Below are positions 27,847-39,451 of a DNA stretch of 64,000 nucleotides, in pieces. The notes beneath the pieces are model-generated. The model saw nothing but the letters and a program-made list of their open reading frames with translations, had not been told where the DNA came from and ran no database searches. Source of the stretch: Chaetorhynchus papuensis (taxonomy: Eukaryota; Chordata; Aves; Passeriformes; Rhipiduridae); the NCBI GenBank assembly GCA_013396525.1, contig VWYX01000906.1:217037-281036 (forward strand), in the 5' to 3' direction. Numbering within the stretch: the first letter of the stretch is position 1; every line of letters begins with the position of its first letter. The translations under genes were made by a program, and so were the position numbers.

Positions 27847-28819
27847 CCCCCCCGATCTGTATCTGCTTATATCCCTTGCAAGGAGGTCCCCCCCCAGACA
27901 AGACATGAAAGCGTGTGTGTGCTACAGCCCCCCCCCCGAGGACTTCACGAGCCACTCTCCCATGATCTGTGCCCCCCCCTATAAGCCATGGCCTCAGCAG
28001 CACTAATGCAGCTATTTCAGAGCCCTTCCCAAGGATTTGTGGTAAGAGCTTAGCAAGATACATGATCCAGCCTGGTATTTACACAGTGATTTCACTGCCC
28101 CCCCCTTTGTGCATCTGACATAAAGGAGAGCTGGTTTGAGTGTGTGAAAGTGATAAAAATGTGGTGTGTAGAAAATGGGTTCCCCCCCCCTGCTCAGTTT
28201 GTGCCTTTTGACTCAGAAAATACCCCCCCCCGCCACTGCAGATTCATTGGCTTTTTTTTTTCCTTCCCCCCCCTACAAACACCTGTAATGAATTAGTTTT
28301 TTACAAACCCCCCCCCAAATATTTGACCAAAATTAACAAAGGGGTTTTTCCCCCCCCTTGTTTTATAGCTAAAACTGTTAGGACTGAAAAACCCCCCCCC
28401 TTATATAGTGGTAGGTTTGTGAGAGAGTGGTTACCCCCCCCTGTAGAATCTCCTGTGAGACAAAAAGTATGAAACCCCCCCCCGGGCGTCTGTTAGGGAA
28501 GTAATAAAAGTGTTGCTCCCCCCCCAGTTAGGGTGACAAACTAATGTCATTGTGAGAAACCCCCCCCATTTATAATAATAAAATAGGAAAATTATTACAG
28601 TCCCCCCCCAGGCAACAAATTCTTGACATTTGAATGTTTGTGACCCCCCCCACCTGCCTGCTCTAAGGGTCCCAACTTAAAACTTCCCCCCCCTGCTGCA
28701 AGGATTTCTACTCCATCGCTTGGCTTCCCCCCCCCATGCTCTGATGGTAAGAGCCTGTCCCTTCTTTTCCCCCCCCCCATGAAGCACAAAGGTGTGATGG
28801 GGAGCAATGCACCCCCCCC

Positions 28820-29525
28820 GCACAGCAGAATCAACACTAAGTAGTTGAGCAACATACTTATTAAAGCTGATGTTAATGCTTCTCTGAGAGAAGGTTATCT
28901 AAATAGGTTACCTTGATTAAAAGCATGTTTCAAAAGAAATAGGTTTACAAATTGAAAGAATCCAGAATTATGTATGAAATCTCACATGCGAGCAACTTTG
29001 CTGATGTGTTATTAAACAACATAAACTGTTTTCAGAATTTAGCATAAGGGGAAAAAACCCAGTTATTTACTGGATTCACCAAATGTAAGACTGAGTACTT
29101 GAAACTACTGAAAGATTTCTTTGGAATTAATGACTACAGATGCACTTAGGAGGCTGTAAACAGCTGGGATGTAATCACCTGCAGCTCCATACATGGACAC
29201 ATATGCACTCTTTGTTCTCCAGGAATTCACACCAGGAGTCTGGTAAAACCATTGTGGCTCTTACCTGGGCCTTGTGTGCAGCTTTCCCGTATGCAGAGAC
29301 AAGTGTAGGGGACCATATGCCATAGGGATCAACTCTCTTTTCCATTTGAGTGACTTGGGAGAAACTTTGAGAAGTTACTACATTGCAAATTGAGGTAAAG
29401 GAGGAGATGGCAGCTTTCATTTTTACATGCCCAGGCAGCCAGGAGGGCCAACCATGTCCTGGCTGGCACAGCATCACCAGCTGGGCAAGGGAGAGGGCTG
29501 TCCCACTCTGCTCTGCGCTGGGGCA
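28820..29525. other. Longest comb-free block of native DNA
   Basis: Sixteen consecutive comb positions (28854 to 29484) are unmasked, and the pattern resumes in phase at 29526. The left part is AT-rich with no feature I recognise. The right end from about 29437 is the start of a CR1 fragment. Confidence 0.9.
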
Positions 29526-30056
29526 CCCCCCCCTCAAGTGCTCGGGGCTGTTTTGGGCACCCCAATACCCCCCCCCCATTAAGCTGTTAGAAAGTGTCCT
29601 AAGGAGGGCCATAAGGATGGTGAACGGTCTGGAGGGGAAGCCTTATGAAATCCCCCCCCAGTCACTTGGTTTATTCAGCCTGGAGAAGAAGAGCCCCCCC
29701 CGAGACCTCATTGTGGTCTTCAACATCTTCACAAGCCCCCCCCGAGGGACAAGTACTGATCTCTTCACTCTCGTGACCCCCCCCCGGACTCAAAGAAATG
29801 GCACGAAGCTGAGTCAGGGCCCCCCCCGTTGGATACCAGGGAAAGGTTTTTCACCCAGAGTCCCCCCCCACACTGGAACAGGGTCCCCAGGGAAATGGTC
29901 ACACCCCCCCCCCTATCTGAGTTCAAGAAGCTTTTGGACAACGCTCCCCCCCCCATGGTGTGACTCTTGGGGTGTCCAGTGCAGGTCCAGGAGTTGAACT
30001 CTATGATCCTGATAGGTCTCTTCCAACTCCCCCCCCCGTACGATTCTGTGATTTTT
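29437..30056 (+). mobile_element. CR1 LINE, 5'-truncated copy (3' region)
   Basis: I recognise CR1 3' sequence: the 'aggagggcca' region near 29603, 'ttcagcctggagaagaagag' at about 29674, the 'aagcttttggacaacgct' region near 29928, 'tgtgactcttggggtgtcc' at about 29959, and a tail ending 'cgattctgtgattt' at 30041-30054. Comb blocks mask it at 29526, 29568, 29652, 29694, 29736, 29778, 29820, 29862, 29904, 29946, 29988 (skipped) and 30030. At 29946 and 30030 the flanks fit my recollection of the CR1 consensus with exactly eight bases replaced. It carries no intact reverse transcriptase. Confidence 0.85.
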
Positions 30057-32100
30057 CACAGACTCAGATCACCCCCCCCGTCAGACACAGGGAAGTCAAT
30101 TGTCTCTTTTCCCCCCCCCCCGAGCTGCCAGAGCAGGCCAAACTGATATGAATTGCCCCCCCCGCTGTTGTGCTGAACTTGACAAAGAGGTTTGGGGAGG
30201 TCTCTTGTTTAAGGGGTTCATTCTAAAAGGAGTGTTCATCCCCCCCCATTATCTATGTAGTGGTCCTTGCATTGATTCCTTCCCCCCCCTGCACAGAAAG
30301 AATACTGACTTTGCAGATCAGGACCCCCCCCTTACTGTCTATGTAGACAGAGTGTCTAATGTGCACCCCCCCCACAGCATTGACTGGGAGAGGGCACACA
30401 AGCTCTCCCCCCCCCATGCCTTCTCTGTGGGATAGTGCTAACCGAGCACCCCCCCCCTCATCACTATTTCAGGACAGGATTTTAAAATTCTCCCCCCCCA
30501 GCCAGAGACCTGAACAGAACCCCTAAATCTGCCCCCCCCCCATCTCTTCTGAGTGAAGGTTATCTCCAGTTTAAGCCCCCCCCGCCAGCCTGAGGTTTCA
30601 GTCCCCCTCTAATGGCCCCCCCCCCTTGCTGAGGGTCTTAAGGACCACGATTTAAAACTCCCCCCCCACGAAAACCTAACAGCCAAAAGCAACCGTAACA
30701 GCCCCCCCCTTCTGTTAAACATTTTGAACACATCTTGTTAAAGCCCCCCCCATTAAACAGGCCTGTTTAATGTATATCGTTGCAGCCCCCCCCAGTGGCC
30801 ACAAAGAGGCTCTTGTCTCCCTTGGGGAGTGGGATGCGCGAAGTTCCTTCCTCATCTCCTGCAAGAAATCCCCCCCCCTATATTCAATTGTCATATATTT
30901 TCTTATCATTACCCCCCCCGATCTACAAACATAAAAATTATTTGCAAAGATTTCCCCCCCCCTGAAAAAAACCCCAAACAATAAAAGATTTAACACCCCC
31001 CCCTAATGTGGAATATATGGACTTGCAGTGGCTGTCTCCCCCCCCCTTTATGCAGCAAATCAGCATTGTAAATGTATTTCCCCCCCCACACATGTAATTT
31101 ATTTTTCCAACACCAAAATCACCCCCCCCTCCTCTTTAAAAGCCAGAGATCTCACTCTGGCATCCCCCCCCAAAGAAAAAAAAAAAAAAAAAGCTGGCAA
31201 TGGAACCCCCCCCAGATTGTGTCCTATTTCAGTACTTTTAGATTTTTCCCCCCCCAACTGTTACTTCGTTAGAATTCAAGAAACAAGTTCCCCCCCCACG
31301 TTAGGAATGCTGTAATACACTCGTAGTGTGGTATCACCCAGGACTCCACAAAAAAAAGGGAAATGTCCTCTGTCCCCCCCCTGAAGTTGAGAAACTGCAC
31401 CGGTTACAACACAGACCCCCCCCTGGAGAAGTGACACTTTCAGGGTCTGCCCGAACACCCCCCCCCCTTGCAAATGCCAAAACAAGTCTGAAACACTCAC
31501 CCCCCCCGAAGTGATGAGAAGTGATAAGAGACCTTTTCAGACCCCCCCCAGAACACAGCTGGAAAATGTATCTCTAGCATGTGCCCCCCCCAGTTCCCGT
31601 AGAGCTGAGTAGATGTGTCGAGGAACCCCCCCCTCAATAGGTGGGAAAGAAAAGGCACCGAAGAGACACTTGGGGAGCAGGCTGATTGTAGTTAAAACCT
31701 GTACCTCCACCCTGTAATTTTATTTGGGGATTCTGTTGACCGGGGGTTGTGCCCCCCCCCTTTACTTTTTACTTTTTTTTTTTTCCTTCCGGCCCCCCCC
31801 CCATGTAACTCGTCTCCTTTATTTCCAGCTCGCTTCCCCCCCCGCACGCTGATCCTGCCCCCGGCCCGCAGGAAGCCCCCCCCCCACAGGTGGGATCGCG
31901 GGCCCACCGTGCTGTGGTGCCCCCCCCCCCGTCCCGCCCCGGCGCCGCCTCCCGTCCGCGGCCCCCCCCGGTGCGGCGGCGGGGAGGGCGGCGGGGGGCG
32001 GGTCCCCCCCCGCGGGGCTGCGGTCCGCGTCCCCCCGAGCACACGCCCCCCCCGAGGGCCTGCCCCGGGCAGCCATGGGGCACCGAGCCCCGCGGGCCCG

Positions 32101-32232
32101 NNNNNNNNNNNNNNNNNNNNNNNNNNNNNNNNNNNNNNNNNNNNNNNNNNNNNNNNNNNNNNNNNNNNNNNNNNNNNNNNNNNNNNNNNNNNNNNNNNNN
32201 NNNNNNNNNNNNNNNNNNNNNNNNNNNNNNNN
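32101..32232. other. Assembly gap (132 N)
   Basis: 132 consecutive N lie inside a GC-rich promoter and first-exon region. Most of the NFE2L3 N-terminal coding sequence is expected here, so the true missing length may exceed 132 bases. The gap also separates comb-bearing sequence (left) from comb-free sequence (right). Confidence 0.99.
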
Positions 32233-32260
32233 CGGCGGAGGCGGCTGCCCCATGGCGGAG
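32233..32260 (+). CDS. NFE2L3: NFE2L3 exon 1, 3' end only (probable)
   Basis: The 28 bases after the gap end in GAG followed by a good splice donor, GTAAGG (32261). Read in the phase-0 frame that the downstream exons require, they encode GGGGCPMAE. That ends on a complete codon and resembles the glycine-cysteine end of the NFE2L3 N-terminal region as I recall it. The start codon, the membrane-anchoring N-terminus and most of exon 1 are not visible and probably lie in the N gap or were never assembled. The ATG at 32252 is in frame but is unlikely to be the main start, because NFE2L3 proteins have a long N-terminal region. Confidence 0.55.
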
Positions 32261-35200
32261 GTAAGGGAGGCGCGGGCAGCCCCCGCAGCCGCCTCGGCCC
32301 AGCGGGGAGGGCGCGCACCGGGGCGGGCGGTCTGGGGTGTTCGTGGGGGGCGAGCGGTGGCGACGCGAAGGAGGACGCTTTTCTGAGCCAGGCACCGTCC
32401 TACAAAGAAAAAAAAAGAGAAAAGAAAAATAAGGGAGGGGGAACACACACCTTCGGCGGTGTGCGGGGCTGGCCCGTGCCCTGCCCGTGTCCCGGGCGGC
32501 GGGGAGCCAAAGCAGGGGGCGGCGGGGCCGGGCTGCGGGGCAGCCTCTGCTACCGGAGCGACCCGCGGAGTCTCCCTGCTCCGGAGCGGGGTCAGTCCCG
32601 CAGAGCTGCCCTGGCCCGGGCACACGCCGGGCCCCAGCGCCGCTGTCACCTGCCAGGCAGAGCCGTAAGGCCAGGACGGACGGGTCTGCTTGGCATGTCC
32701 TCCGGCATCGCTTCTGGTCTCTTCATGTGGGCACACGGGCTTCTCAAGAATATCCCGCAGCTGCAGCAATGCAGCTTCTCCTTAGTGTATCACACAGTGC
32801 ACCCCTCACCTGGGCGCAGGGCACGTGTGTGTCGTAGTCCGGTAGCCACACTTGTCAGGAACACTTCTTACATGTAGAGGGTCTTACTGTGCCAGGACTG
32901 TCCTCCGGGCTCCCTTATCTGCCCTCCGTTATCAGCGCGGCGGTTTGAAAGCTCCCCGTGAGGCGGTGAGCGCCCAGCAGTGCTGACCCGTTTGTTTCCC
33001 TGCTCCTTGGCGCCTCATGCACCCCGTGCTGCGCTCCTGTCTCCTTGCACCCACCCCGGCCCTCGTCCTGCACAGAGCTGAAGAGTTGTGCGCAGCTGTA
33101 GCTCCAAGATGAGCCAAGCCGCTCAGCTGCGGGGCCGGCTTTTCTCAGTTAAATTGCTGTTGGGAAGAGAGTTTCATTGTTTCCGGCGTAGTTTATGGTC
33201 TGGGACTTCTGTGGTGCGCTTCGTGGATACAAAAGATACAGGAATGCCAGGATGGTGGGCTTGTGACTCTGATCTTCGGCACGTTTTGAAATATCAAGTT
33301 GAACTACCAACATTTTTCAAGTTGGTTTTGAACAATTGTGTATAGCTGGTTCTTATTATGAATTAATGGACCAGTATCAAATGGTAATTGTTAAATTTGT
33401 TATGCATGGTAGATTTTATTTTTCTTTTAAAATTTTCTTCTATTTTTTTTTCTTTTCCCCAATTTCCCCATGTGTTAACTTGGTTATTTCTGTAAAGTAG
33501 TTGCAAAACTAGTTTCAACACCCTGACTGTAAGAGATGACTCTTTTATGTGGAGAGAAGATGATTCATTCCTTTGCTAAATGTAGGTCTGGGCCTCTCTC
33601 TTAAGCACAGTGCATTTAAGTGAAATAATGATTGGAGCAAGATAAGGCATTGTTCAGTTCTTGAAATAAAATGTAAAGGGATATCTGTGTGGAAACCCCC
33701 ATGTCTCTTCCACCAGGCTTCTTCTGAAGCACGTGGCAGGTCCAAAACATGAAACTCAGATCAAAAAGTAGATCTTTTTAAAGGTAGGTTTGACAGGTTT
33801 GACTGAGTACTTATGCTGTCAAAATGTTATTGTAGTAGTATAATGGATTGCAGAGTGGTTCAGCTGATTTATAACGTTCAATTTGCCTTTTGTAAAAATA
33901 GATTTGAGCTATTTTTAGCATTTATCCACACTAGGTCAGGATGAGAAGTCTATGTAAACAGATGGAAGTATTTGGTTTTTTCTGCTTGGTATTGTGTGGC
34001 ATCGTGACAAGTTTGCAGCTGGATTTATCCATCCCTGGATTCATTTTATTCATTGGACTCTGGTCCCTGCTGAGAACATTGCTGGCAACACAGTGCAAGC
34101 TGTTGGTCCTCGTCCTTTGAGATCTGGTACTTAAAACTACTCTTGAAGACAACTGCAGATGAAAAAGAAAATTAATTCAGTGGCCAAAGCATGCTGCTGG
34201 AGCATGCTGAGCTGCAGGGGTTTGCCTATTTTTCTGTCCTGTGCTAAGATGAGGTGCAGTGTTAGAACAGCCTGAGCACTTTGGTTTTGACAAGGAGTAA
34301 AGAGAACAGGTGGGTTCCTGCACTCAGCTTGCTGCCCAGCAGTCTGGGATCAGCCCTAACCTTTGTATTCACTAAACTATTTCATGCCATCCGTTTCTGT
34401 AATCAAACATAGGCTTGCTCATGAAATGTAAACCCCACAATATTTTATTGCCTTAGTAATAAAAATAACAAAATGAATTTCCTTTGAAATACACCCTTTA
34501 ATGGAGAAAATAATCATATTATCCCAGTGTCTTGCTAGTCATTTTCTTAGATGGATGTGTGCAACAGGACCAGGGATAAAAGTGTTTGTGCTACTGCAGA
34601 GACTACATTAAAAAAAGGAGGTTTGTTCCAAGTTCTGCACTGTCCATACTACCCTGTCCTGCATCCCCTCCAGCAGGTCAAAGCAGGTTACTGGTAGATG
34701 TGCCCTATGGCTTAGGGTATTAGTGTAATGCCTCTGCACTGTTCTGGTCTGGGTCAGCTACAGAATCAAAGCTCGTAGGTTTCGTTCTTAGGGATGTTTA
34801 AGACTGAGATTAAGGTACCAGGATTCCTCCCTGAGAACCATGAGTTTAGAGGGAAAGAAATAAAAAAAGCAATAAACATTTGCTTTGGGTAACTGGAAAA
34901 ACATGCATCAGTTCATGCAAGGAAGTGGATTCATTTGTGTAGTTATGAAAGGTGGTGGTTCAGGCCCTACCTCTTTGCAGAACACCTGAGACCAAGAGTC
35001 CAGGCTCCTGTGGGCATGTTTGCTAAGGAAACAGATAAAAAGCCTAACAGTGAACCAGGTCTTTTCTTTGGGATGATTATTTCTCAAGCTACTTTTATTT
35101 CCCAGATCCAACAGTGTTTGTGCTGCACCTAGTCTTTGCAGTTCTTTTTTTCACAGTTTGCTGAAAAAAGAGATTGCAGTCCTAGTTGGTTTTGTTTGGG

Positions 35201-37737
35201 TTTTTTCTAAGAAAGGATTTATAATGGGAGCACCACTTACTCCTTAATATTCAGCACCTGTTTGAATGCTGACGCCTAACTTTTTTTGTCTTACTCAAAC
35301 CTACTCACACAAGTAAGTCACATCGAGTAGGCCACATTGAATTACTCACACAGGTAAAGTTGGGTATATCTGCTTATTTTTCCCCATGATGCTTGTAAAT
35401 TATTGTTGGATTGCTCAAGGAAGTAGCTTATTTTAAGGAAAACCAGAATTGAAATTTAGTGAAATTTAGAGGCACTGTGTGGCTGTGTACATTTTGAAGT
35501 TTTATGCACAGAAAAAGGAAAAAAAAGGTGGGGGGGACAGGGGGAAGACATGTAGCTGACACTGGGTGTAGGTCTTATATTGGTGGGGAAAAGAGAGAAG
35601 CCATTCTGCAGGCACATAACTTGGGTTACATTCCATGCCCCACTCTGCCAGCTGCATTTTCCTTAGGCTTCTCAATGTCATACTGCCTCAACAACACTTC
35701 TGAAAGCTCTTACACTGAGCCCGAAGTCCATATGAAAAACGGATGAGACACATTTTCCAAAGCACCTTAAAAAATCTGTGTGGGGAAGCGGGAGGCCTCA
35801 GTGCTGCAAGATGCGGCATCAGTCCTATGTGTGTGGTAATAGTATTCCCAAACAGAGAAAGTCTCAAGAAGCTTGTCATACAACAGTGTCTTGCAAGGGT
35901 TCAGAACTGCTATGCTTGATTCAGTCATGCTCTTTTCCCTTTCTTTTTTGTGTATCAATATTTCTAATGTGTGCAAGTGTGTGTTTATGTATGTATGTAG
36001 ACGTTTGAAGAAGGGGAGTTTAAAAACTCGGTGGGGTCTTTATCTTTTACAGAATATACTTGGAAAAATATTTAGATTAGCAAGAATGGACTGTATAGCT
36101 CTTCAGCTTTTTCTCTGTGTTAGTCTTACAGTAAAAGTGTTCTTTCCAAATCCTGTGAACCCCAGGCACTGATGCTGCCCATGCCAGCAGAAGAGGCAGT
36201 GCCTGAGTGAGGGCAGCAGTTGCTGTGCTGGGTCACTGCACTGCATGTGAAACAAGTTCCAGCTCGGGGTGGGACAGAGAAGGAAGGTTCTGCTCCCACA
36301 CAAGCCAAGTAGGTTTGTTATATCTGAATGTATTGCATTCTTTCAACAGATCTTTGAGGCCCTTCCCAAGAGCTGAATTCCTGCACTCGATTAAACACCT
36401 GCTCTAATTAATAATTGACAGCATAACATTGCTGTTGTTTGTGGATTACAAAATTTAAGGAAGAAGATGCACAGTGGATAATTTATATTGTTTGTACTGT
36501 TGTCTCTATGTTATTGTTTAGAAAGGGCAGTTTGAGTCAGGTTATGTAAAATCTCATACAAGCACACTTCTTTGAACCCTGTCAGAGGCAGAGTTTCATG
36601 GTATTAAAGCACTGGAAGGGGGAAATCCATCCCAGACTTTGAGTACTGTTTGCAGTACTGTTTATGTTGAGTGAGAATAATTTGAGTTACGGATTTTTTT
36701 TTAAATTTTTTTTCTTGGTTAATGTCAAAGTTTGGTAAAGTGAAAGTTAAGTAGGAACCATATAGGCTTTTCTCTTAAAGTTTTTCTCCAAAGGCTTTTC
36801 CCTAGTTCATTTAAGAGCTTCCCACTGAAGCTGTGTGCTTAACTTACAGAACATATTTCAAATTATTCATTTCTTTTTTTCTTTTTGAATTCACTGAGCA
36901 GTAGGACATGGCAGTATTGCTGTGGAGGGACATCTGCAAATAGATAAATGGGCTGGGCCCCTGTTTGTGGATGGCCCTTTCCTGTTGGCCAGAACTCACC
37001 TGTGTAGTAAGGAGGTGGGGGAAGGACCTCATGGTGTTCCAAAAAGAGGTGGGATAAGAGAAGAACCTCAAAATTAGTCTTGAAAGGGTTTGAAAAGGCC
37101 AAGTCAAAGGAGTATTCAGGGAGGGTGTTAGAGGAAGTTAGAGTTGTGGTGTGGGACTGACTTAAACCAGCATTTTCCTGCTCTCTGGGGAGTGGCCAAG
37201 GTGTTCCCAGTATGGGGGATGCATGAAAAGTTCGTGTGAGAGTAGATGAGGGGAATATCGGGCATAAAGAGGGAAGAAAGAATTAGAGTGTGGTAAATGT
37301 GGAAAATAGAAGAGGAATTACACACAGTGTCAGGGTGAAGGTGAAGATACTCAGATCCTAGAGGAGCTGAAGTGTCAGACTGGCTTTCAGCAGTGCTCCC
37401 TGTTCAGAGCTGTGAGTTGGCAGACATTTGGTGTTGCAAAGAGGCTGGTGGCTTGGAAAAGCTGGGAGTTGGATACCTGAGAAGGTATGTTTGCCATGGA
37501 GGACTCAAAAGGAGGACATCTGGAATCGAATTGTGGACAAAGTTTTATCTGAAAAGGTGGTCCCTGAGTAATTTTTTGTTTATTGAGTAGTGACTACATC
37601 ATACCAATGAGGATATGCAACCAATCTAGGGTAAAGGTAGAGCAGGAAGGGAGGGAGATGTCTTACAGGACCCCGATGTCTCAAGTAGTTCACTGACCAC
37701 GAAAGAAAGCATCTGGGGCACCAGAGGCCTAGAAGGA

Positions 37738-37806
37738 GGTTTTGGGGTTGGGTTTGGCTTTGGTTTGTTTGGTTTTGGTTTTGGTTTTTTTTTGGGGGGG
37801 GGGGGG
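37738..37806 (+). repeat. T/G-rich low-complexity tract ending in a G13 run
   Basis: Irregular TTTGG-type units are followed by T9 and then thirteen G at 37794-37806. The tract lies in NFE2L3 intron 1, outside the C8 comb, and differs from it in base and regularity. Several G tracts on one strand give G-quadruplex potential. Confidence 0.8.
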
Positions 37807-39410
37807 CACACGCATATGGTTTGGTTTGGGGTTTTTTTTACTGTGCTCTATCTGAAAGAGTGACTGAATAAATTTAATTACCTTCATCACATTTACTGTC
37901 AGAGATATTGCATGCTTTACTGATACCCAAATTAGCTGGAAAAGAAACTTTCTAACACAATTTGAAGTATTAGACAGCAGGCATTCTTTATTCTCAGTGA
38001 GCTGAACACACCCTGGGGGGGTATCTCCTCCGGTTGCATGTGTGTGAAACTTTACAACAAGGTATTTATTCCATCATGACCAGAGATATTCATTGCAGTG
38101 TAGTCCCTAGCTAATACAAAAACATCACTTTTCCTAGAACTAATTTGCATGCATCTGCCTCTTACTGGAAGTCCTTTTATGGTCCTAGAGGGTTGTCTGG
38201 AGGGGTCTCTGGTGGTCGTACTCACTGAGTGCCCCCAGTATGACAGATGACCTTGCCTTGAACCCGTCTTAGGACATGCACTGTTGTTTCTTGTTACATG
38301 GCTTTGCCACAAAAGCCACTATATTCCTCATTATCAGTTTATCCACTGGTTCCAGCTGCATTTAGCATCCTGTGTGTCTACTTTTGCGTTCTTTTATCTA
38401 CTTTGCCGCTTGGTCTTTAAGCTCTATTTAGCAATTTTGAGGGGAACTGAAAATTTCTATTCTCTTTGTGGTCTGTCATTACAATGAAATCAGTTTCTGG
38501 TGGAAAACATCTGCCCAGGACCAAGTGGCTGGAGTGTGCACCTGGTTGGTGTATATGTTAGAAGTGGTTTTAAAAGCTCATTTTGAAGAGGATATTGAGC
38601 TGTTTTCAGCATGAAAACTGATGTTTTAATTGAAATCAGTGACAGCACTATTGGTCTCTGTGTCCTCAGTTTATACCTGTTTGTGCCTGCATCTGGGCAG
38701 TAGTTTGGTGTTAATTTTGTGTTGGAACAGAGTGCCCAGAGTATGTGTGTTTTGTGATAGCTGACACAGCTGGCCCATGCTATCTAAAGCTCCGAAATGC
38801 ATGTGGTTAGAGAGGTGCTACCATCTCCCTGCAGCACACGGCAGGGCTCTCACAGGGAGTGTCTGGTTGCAGCCTGGGTGGCATTATTAGGATTTAGAGT
38901 AGGTACATCATAAACGTTTGACAGGTGCCCCATTTGGAGTCACATCTCTGAACCATTTGATCTACTCAGTAGCATTGCTAAGCTAGCATGGTTTATTGAC
39001 ATTTTTAAGCCTAGCTGTATATAACATAAAAGTTATTTTGGTATTTTGTGTTTCCATCCACCATTCCACCCTCCACATGTCCTAAACCCTGGCTGCATTG
39101 CAAAAATAAAGTGTTCTGGTGTTCTTGGGATATTTCAGGGCTCAATATGAATATAGAGAAAGAGCAAGAAATATTTTTTTTCTTTTTTTCATATCTATTA
39201 AATAGATATCAGTTTGTAAGATTACCATCACATATTCAAAGTACACAGGCAAAGAGCAAGACCACTAAACTTAGAGCTGAATGGTATCAGCTATGCATCA
39301 TTATTATATTTAATATAAGTTGTATTTAACCCTACCAAGTAGTAAAGTGAAACTACTGGTTATGTTACTAGGAGCAGTTCTGCTTAACTTCTGCTGGCAT
39401 TGTGCAAGCT

Positions 39411-39451
39411 TTAAGGATCATTCCAACACAAACCATTCTGTGATTCTATTC
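39411..39451 (+). mobile_element. CR1 LINE 3'-end remnant
   Basis: A short stretch including 'tcattccaacacaaaccatt' and 'ctgtgattctatt' resembles the terminal part of CR1, whose copies end in ATTCTRTG-like repeats. Only about 40 bases are recognisable. It lies in NFE2L3 intron 1. Confidence 0.55.

Larger units (their letters stand above)
1..32053. other. 42-bp comb of C8 blocks overwriting native sequence (probable artefact)
   Basis: Every block I checked contains eight C bases at positions 42k to 42k+7, for example 42-49, 84-91, 2100-2107, 8400-8407, 16800-16807, 25200-25207 and 31500-31507. Longer C runs occur only where neighbouring native bases are also C. The bases between blocks are unrelated unique DNA or dispersed repeats. 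Skipped sites (for example 1638, 2352, 3612, 5502) and longer skipped blocks do not change the phase. Only positions 1-7 of the first block are visible, so the comb may extend left of the window. The last block is 32046-32053, and none is found after the N gap. Comparison of two LTR copies shows same-length replacement. No known biological process gives zero drift over more than 760 periods in unrelated sequence. All other features called between 1 and 32053 are therefore partly masked. Confidence 0.97.
31840..32680. promoter_or_regulatory. NFE2L3: GC-rich CpG-island-like promoter region of NFE2L3
   Basis: The sequence changes abruptly from AT-rich to very GC- and CpG-rich on both sides of the N gap, with tracts such as GCGGCGGCGGGGAGG before it and GGGGCGGGCGG after it. 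A probable exon-1 splice donor sits at 32261. This fits the promoter and first exon of NFE2L3. C8 blocks add to the GC content left of 32053, but the flanking native bases are GC-rich too. No TATA box is evident. The transcription start cannot be placed. Confidence 0.7.

Noticed and set aside
1..32053. CRISPR-like array: 8-base repeat with 34-base spacers at regular spacing
   Set aside because: The repeat is only C8, spacing follows coordinates for 32 kb, spacers include vertebrate mobile elements, and the locus is vertebrate nuclear DNA with no cas genes.
1..32053. Many open frames of 60-160 codons with PPP or GGG every 14 residues on both strands
   Set aside because: 42 bases equal 14 codons, so each C8 block yields Pro-Pro on plus and Gly-Gly on minus in any frame. 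The residues between are unrelated, and the frames overlap on both strands without splice or family support.
1..32053. Minisatellite, i-motif or G-quadruplex array, or nucleosome-phasing signal
   Set aside because: Only the eight C bases recur while the remaining 34 do not. The phase never drifts, and the LTR comparison shows overwriting of pre-existing sequence.
1..32053. microRNA gene expected upstream of NFE2L3 in vertebrates (mir-148a)
   Set aside because: I did not find its mature sequence on reading. It may lie farther upstream or be masked by a C8 block, so I make no call.
31747..32877. 376-codon open frame spanning the N gap on the plus strand
   Set aside because: It runs through 132 N of unknown true length, through comb blocks and across the exon-1 splice donor. 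GC-rich DNA lacks stop codons by chance.
33088..33345. 85-codon open frame just downstream of the CpG island
   Set aside because: No recognisable domain, it lies in NFE2L3 intron 1, and no supporting neighbour or conservation can be seen.
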